Below, piece by piece: positions 7,631 to 9,757 of a stretch of DNA of 9,757 nt. The DNA is from Candidatus Zixiibacteriota bacterium (GTDB lineage Bacteria; Zixibacteria; MSB-5A5; GN15; PGXB01). The translations under genes and the position numbers were made by a program. Position 1 is the stretch's first letter. Every line of letters starts with the position of its first letter. The notes beneath the pieces were generated by a model that had not been told where the DNA came from, ran no database searches, and worked only from the letters and a program-made list of their open reading frames with translations. Where the stretch lies: contig JAAERC010000557.1 in assembly GCA_024230695.1 (NCBI GenBank), forward strand, positions 1-9,757, written 5' to 3'.

Positions 7631-9736
7631 ATGAAGCAAAAAAAGAAACAACTCCTGGCGATATTATCCTTCTCACTTCTATCGCTACTGTTTAATTCTT
7701 GCACAAATCCGAGTCTGAAAAATCAACCGGATGAATCAACCAAATCAAAAGAGCAAACAACTTATCAAGCTCATGTCGAAAAGGCCGAAGCTGATAAAAC
7801 CAAGGATGGAAGGGTTTATCTTGACCGTCTTGGGGATATGCCCTCGATGACAATCGATGATGCTGATGCAAACGATATTTCGATGGCGGTGGATGATTAT
7901 GTGTGGCGTCAGCTGAATCTGGCTCATGAATATTATCTAATGGGTGTGCTTGCCAATAGCGAAACAATTTGGGATGAGGCCCAGTACTATTTTGAAAAAA
8001 GTCTGGGAATCCTTGGAGATATTGATATTGATACTGATGCCGAACCGATCTCTGCTGAAGGTACAAAATATAATCAGATACTTACCGAGATAATTGCCAA
8101 TTATAAAATTACCCTGGTGTCTTTGGGTCATTTGCCTAGTGATGTTTCAGCCGATGCATTAATAAGGCGTTTTTCTGAGATAAATCATATAGTTGTTGAT
8201 TCAACAGAATTGGCTCGTCTGGGTACATTTGAAGCGGATAAAATTGTTTACAATGTCCCGATTATTATGAACGAACGGGTCAAGAAGGCTATTTTATATT
8301 ATCAAACTGTAGCACATGATGCCTTTGAGAGGTATTTATCTCGTTCAACAAAATATATTCCGATGATAGATAAAATTCTCACCGAACATGGTGTACCGAC
8401 CGATATTAAGTATCTTGCATTGGTAGAGTCAGGGTACAACCCAAAAGCTTATTCGTGGGCAAGAGCCATGGGGCTTTGGCAATTTATCGCATCGACCGGA
8501 CGTATGTATGACATGCACAGGAACTGGTGGTATGATGAGCGTAAAGATCCTGTGAAAGCTACACATGCGGCGGCTCGTTTTTTGATGGATCTTTATAAGA
8601 AATTTGGAAGTTGGGAACTTGCAATGGCCGCATATAATGGCGGACCGGGGCGTGTCAGCCGGACAATTAAAAAACAGAAGACAAAAGATTTTTGGAAAAT
8701 GGATCTTCATAAGCAAACCGAAGATTATGTTCCGTTTTTTATGGCCGCTACTATTATTTGCAAAGACCCTGAAAAATATGGATTTACAGGTATAAAGTAT
8801 GAGCCGGAATGGACCTATGACCAAGTTGTGGTCAAGAAATGTCTTGATCTAAATGTTGTTGCAAAAGCAATAGGCAGTTCGGTCAAGGAATTGAAAGCCT
8901 ACAATCCAGAGCTTCTCAGGCAGTTTACTCCGCCGAAAATCAAGGAGTATTCGCTTCGGATTCCCAAAGGGAGTAAGACAAAATTCCTGGCCGCCTATGA
9001 TAAGATGCCATCATCCAAACAGACAAGCTGGGTAAAGCATAAAATTAGAAAAGGTGAAACGGTTTCAACTATTGCCAGAAAATATGGTGTTTCACAGTAT
9101 GCTATATTCAGTGCCAATAATCTGAGCCGTAGATCAAAGATCTATGCGGGTAAGCAACTTGTTGTGCCGGTTCCTAATGACAGAAGTTATTCGTCATCCA
9201 AAAAGAAGCGTAACTATGAGATGGAAGGTAATTTATATGTTGTTCGTTCCGGTGACAATGTTTGGGAGATCGCCAAAGCATTTGGTACAACTCCAGAAAA
9301 AATTAGAAAGTTAAATAAGCTTGATAGTAAATCACGAATCCATGTTGGGCAGAAACTTGTTATCACCAATAACAAAAACCAGAAGACTTATGCGTCAAAG
9401 AATGTATCAACTGATAAGGCCGGGAATTATAAAGTCAAACGCGGCGATTCTTTGTGGGAGATAGCCAATAAGTTTAATACATCGGTTTCGGATCTTAGAA
9501 GATTAAATGGATTGGGCCGTCGTAGTTATATTTACCCCGGTCAGAAATTAAAAGTCCCTGGTATGGTCTCGCAGAGCAATGATTATCAGATATATACTAT
9601 TAAAAAAGGCGATACTGTTTCCGAAATCGCCGCTCGTTTTAAAACATCGGTAACAAAAATAAAATCCTGGAACAATATTAGAAATCATAAGAAAATTCAG
9701 CCAGGTGATAAATTGAAAATTTATTCAAGAAATTAA
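7631..9736 (+). CDS. mltD: MltD-like lipoprotein lytic murein transglycosylase with C-terminal LysM repeats
   Basis: This enzyme should cleave MurNAc-GlcNAc bonds in peptidoglycan, leaving 1,6-anhydroMurNAc ends. The start at 7631 is preferred because it opens with Met-Lys-Gln-Lys-Lys-Lys, a hydrophobic core and a possible lipobox LFNSC with Cys24; an in-frame ATG at 7571 would put 20 hydrophilic residues before the signal. The lipobox is imperfect (Phe at -3). The product has 701 residues. A helical N-terminal region (about 60-230) precedes the SLT domain (about 235-355), with catalytic Glu266 in LALVESGYNP, then GLWQFIASTGR and AAYNGGPGRV, all typical of family 1D (MltD). A degenerate LysM-like segment (about 395-450) is followed by four LysM repeats starting near 468, 536, 600 and 655. 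E. coli MltD is also a LysM-bearing lipoprotein of 452 residues, so this one is much longer. It has its own promoter. Confidence 0.93.
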   Translation: MKQKKKQLLAILSFSLLSLLFNSCTNPSLKNQPDESTKSKEQTTYQAHVEKAEADKTKDGRVYLDRLGDMPSMTIDDADANDISMAVDDYVWRQLNLAHEYYLMGVLANSETIWDEAQYYFEKSLGILGDIDIDTDAEPISAEGTKYNQILTEIIANYKITLVSLGHLPSDVSADALIRRFSEINHIVVDSTELARLGTFEADKIVYNVPIIMNERVKKAILYYQTVAHDAFERYLSRSTKYIPMIDKILTEHGVPTDIKYLALVESGYNPKAYSWARAMGLWQFIASTGRMYDMHRNWWYDERKDPVKATHAAARFLMDLYKKFGSWELAMAAYNGGPGRVSRTIKKQKTKDFWKMDLHKQTEDYVPFFMAATIICKDPEKYGFTGIKYEPEWTYDQVVVKKCLDLNVVAKAIGSSVKELKAYNPELLRQFTPPKIKEYSLRIPKGSKTKFLAAYDKMPSSKQTSWVKHKIRKGETVSTIARKYGVSQYAIFSANNLSRRSKIYAGKQLVVPVPNDRSYSSSKKKRNYEMEGNLYVVRSGDNVWEIAKAFGTTPEKIRKLNKLDSKSRIHVGQKLVITNNKNQKTYASKNVSTDKAGNYKVKRGDSLWEIANKFNTSVSDLRRLNGLGRRSYIYPGQKLKVPGMVSQSNDYQIYTIKKGDTVSEIAARFKTSVTKIKSWNNIRNHKKIQPGDKLKIYSRN
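9032..9730 (+). other. Four tandem LysM modules within the mltD-like gene
   Basis: Each module is about 44-47 residues and follows the LysM pattern: aromatic or His start, basic residue-x-GD/GE-[TSN]-[VL]-x-x-I-A, then a loop and a final Gly-[KQD]-x-L. They start near residues 468, 536, 600 and 655. The starts are separated by roughly 55-68 residues, and the Ser/Lys/Asn-rich linkers shorten toward the C-terminus. LysM modules bind GlcNAc-containing glycans and would hold the catalytic domain on the murein. The copies are diverged at both DNA and protein level, so this is old repetition. Confidence 0.9.
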
Positions 9737-9744
9737 GTGATAAT

Positions 9745-9757
9745 ATGGCTAAAAAAA
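9745..9757 (+). CDS. Possible start of a further gene (Met-Ala-Lys-Lys..., runs off window)
   Basis: ATG GCT AAA AAA begins eight bases after the mltD-like stop. The Met-Ala-Lys-Lys opening is common in real bacterial genes and the close spacing fits an operon, but the preceding AAGTGA is only a weak Shine-Dalgarno. Four codons cannot identify a product. Confidence 0.35.

Noticed and set aside
7692..8066. Minus-strand open frame of 124 codons, rich in His, Gln and Pro
   Set aside because: Its composition looks like the antisense of Asp/Leu-rich codons in the mltD-like N-terminal region, and it overlaps two other antisense frames.
8429..8824. Minus-strand open frame of 131 codons
   Set aside because: It lies wholly inside the catalytic region of the mltD-like gene, has no visible ribosome-binding site and shows no recognisable domain. 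The opposite strand codes for conserved transglycosylase motifs.
1..9757. Mobile element, CRISPR array, RNA gene, toxin-antitoxin or defence system
   Set aside because: No transposase, integrase, regularly spaced repeats, tRNA-like fold or defence domain was seen. The genes are uniform in style and packed on one strand, so nothing suggests recent transfer.

Overview
The window is a dense, AT-rich (about 40% G+C by eye), single-strand block of a Gram-negative-type bacterial chromosome. All supported genes lie on the plus strand. An inner-membrane LapB-like TPR protein, a SPOR-domain protein and an MltD-like lipoprotein murein transglycosylase point to a diderm cell envelope. MutL carries the C-terminal endonuclease motifs of bacteria that lack MutH, so this is not an enteric gammaproteobacterium. 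The mixture would suit an FCB-type or candidate-phylum lineage (for example Zixibacteria-like), but that placement is a guess from gene style, not something the sequence proves.

Positions 1-7501 look like one operon of five genes joined by overlapping ends. They are a 5'-truncated lapB-like gene (to 1129), a secreted TPR/SPOR protein (1129-2121), mutS (2118-4733), mutL (4723-6576) and miaA (6548-7501). The overlaps are 1, 4, 11 and 29 bases, which suggests translational coupling. The first two genes concern the envelope; mutS and mutL form the mismatch-repair core; miaA makes the i6A37 tRNA modification and often sits beside mutL in bacteria.

Positions 7502-7630 are the only real intergenic stretch. 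They hold a good sigma70-type promoter (TTGACA, 18-base spacer, TATATA), three copies of TTTCGTA and a short inverted repeat around the -10 box. This promoter appears to drive a second unit starting with an MltD-like lytic transglycosylase (7631-9736), which has a GH23/SLT-type catalytic domain, one degenerate LysM-like segment and four clear C-terminal LysM repeats. A further reading frame (Met-Ala-Lys-Lys...) may begin at 9745 and runs off the window.

I found no RNA gene, insertion sequence, CRISPR array, prophage or evident multi-gene novel system. The region is mainly housekeeping. The most notable points are the TTTCGTA repeats at the mltD promoter, a perfect 18-base palindrome just upstream of mutS, clamp-binding motifs in both MutS and MutL, a DQHT variant of the MutL endonuclease motif, and the coupling of envelope genes to mismatch-repair genes.
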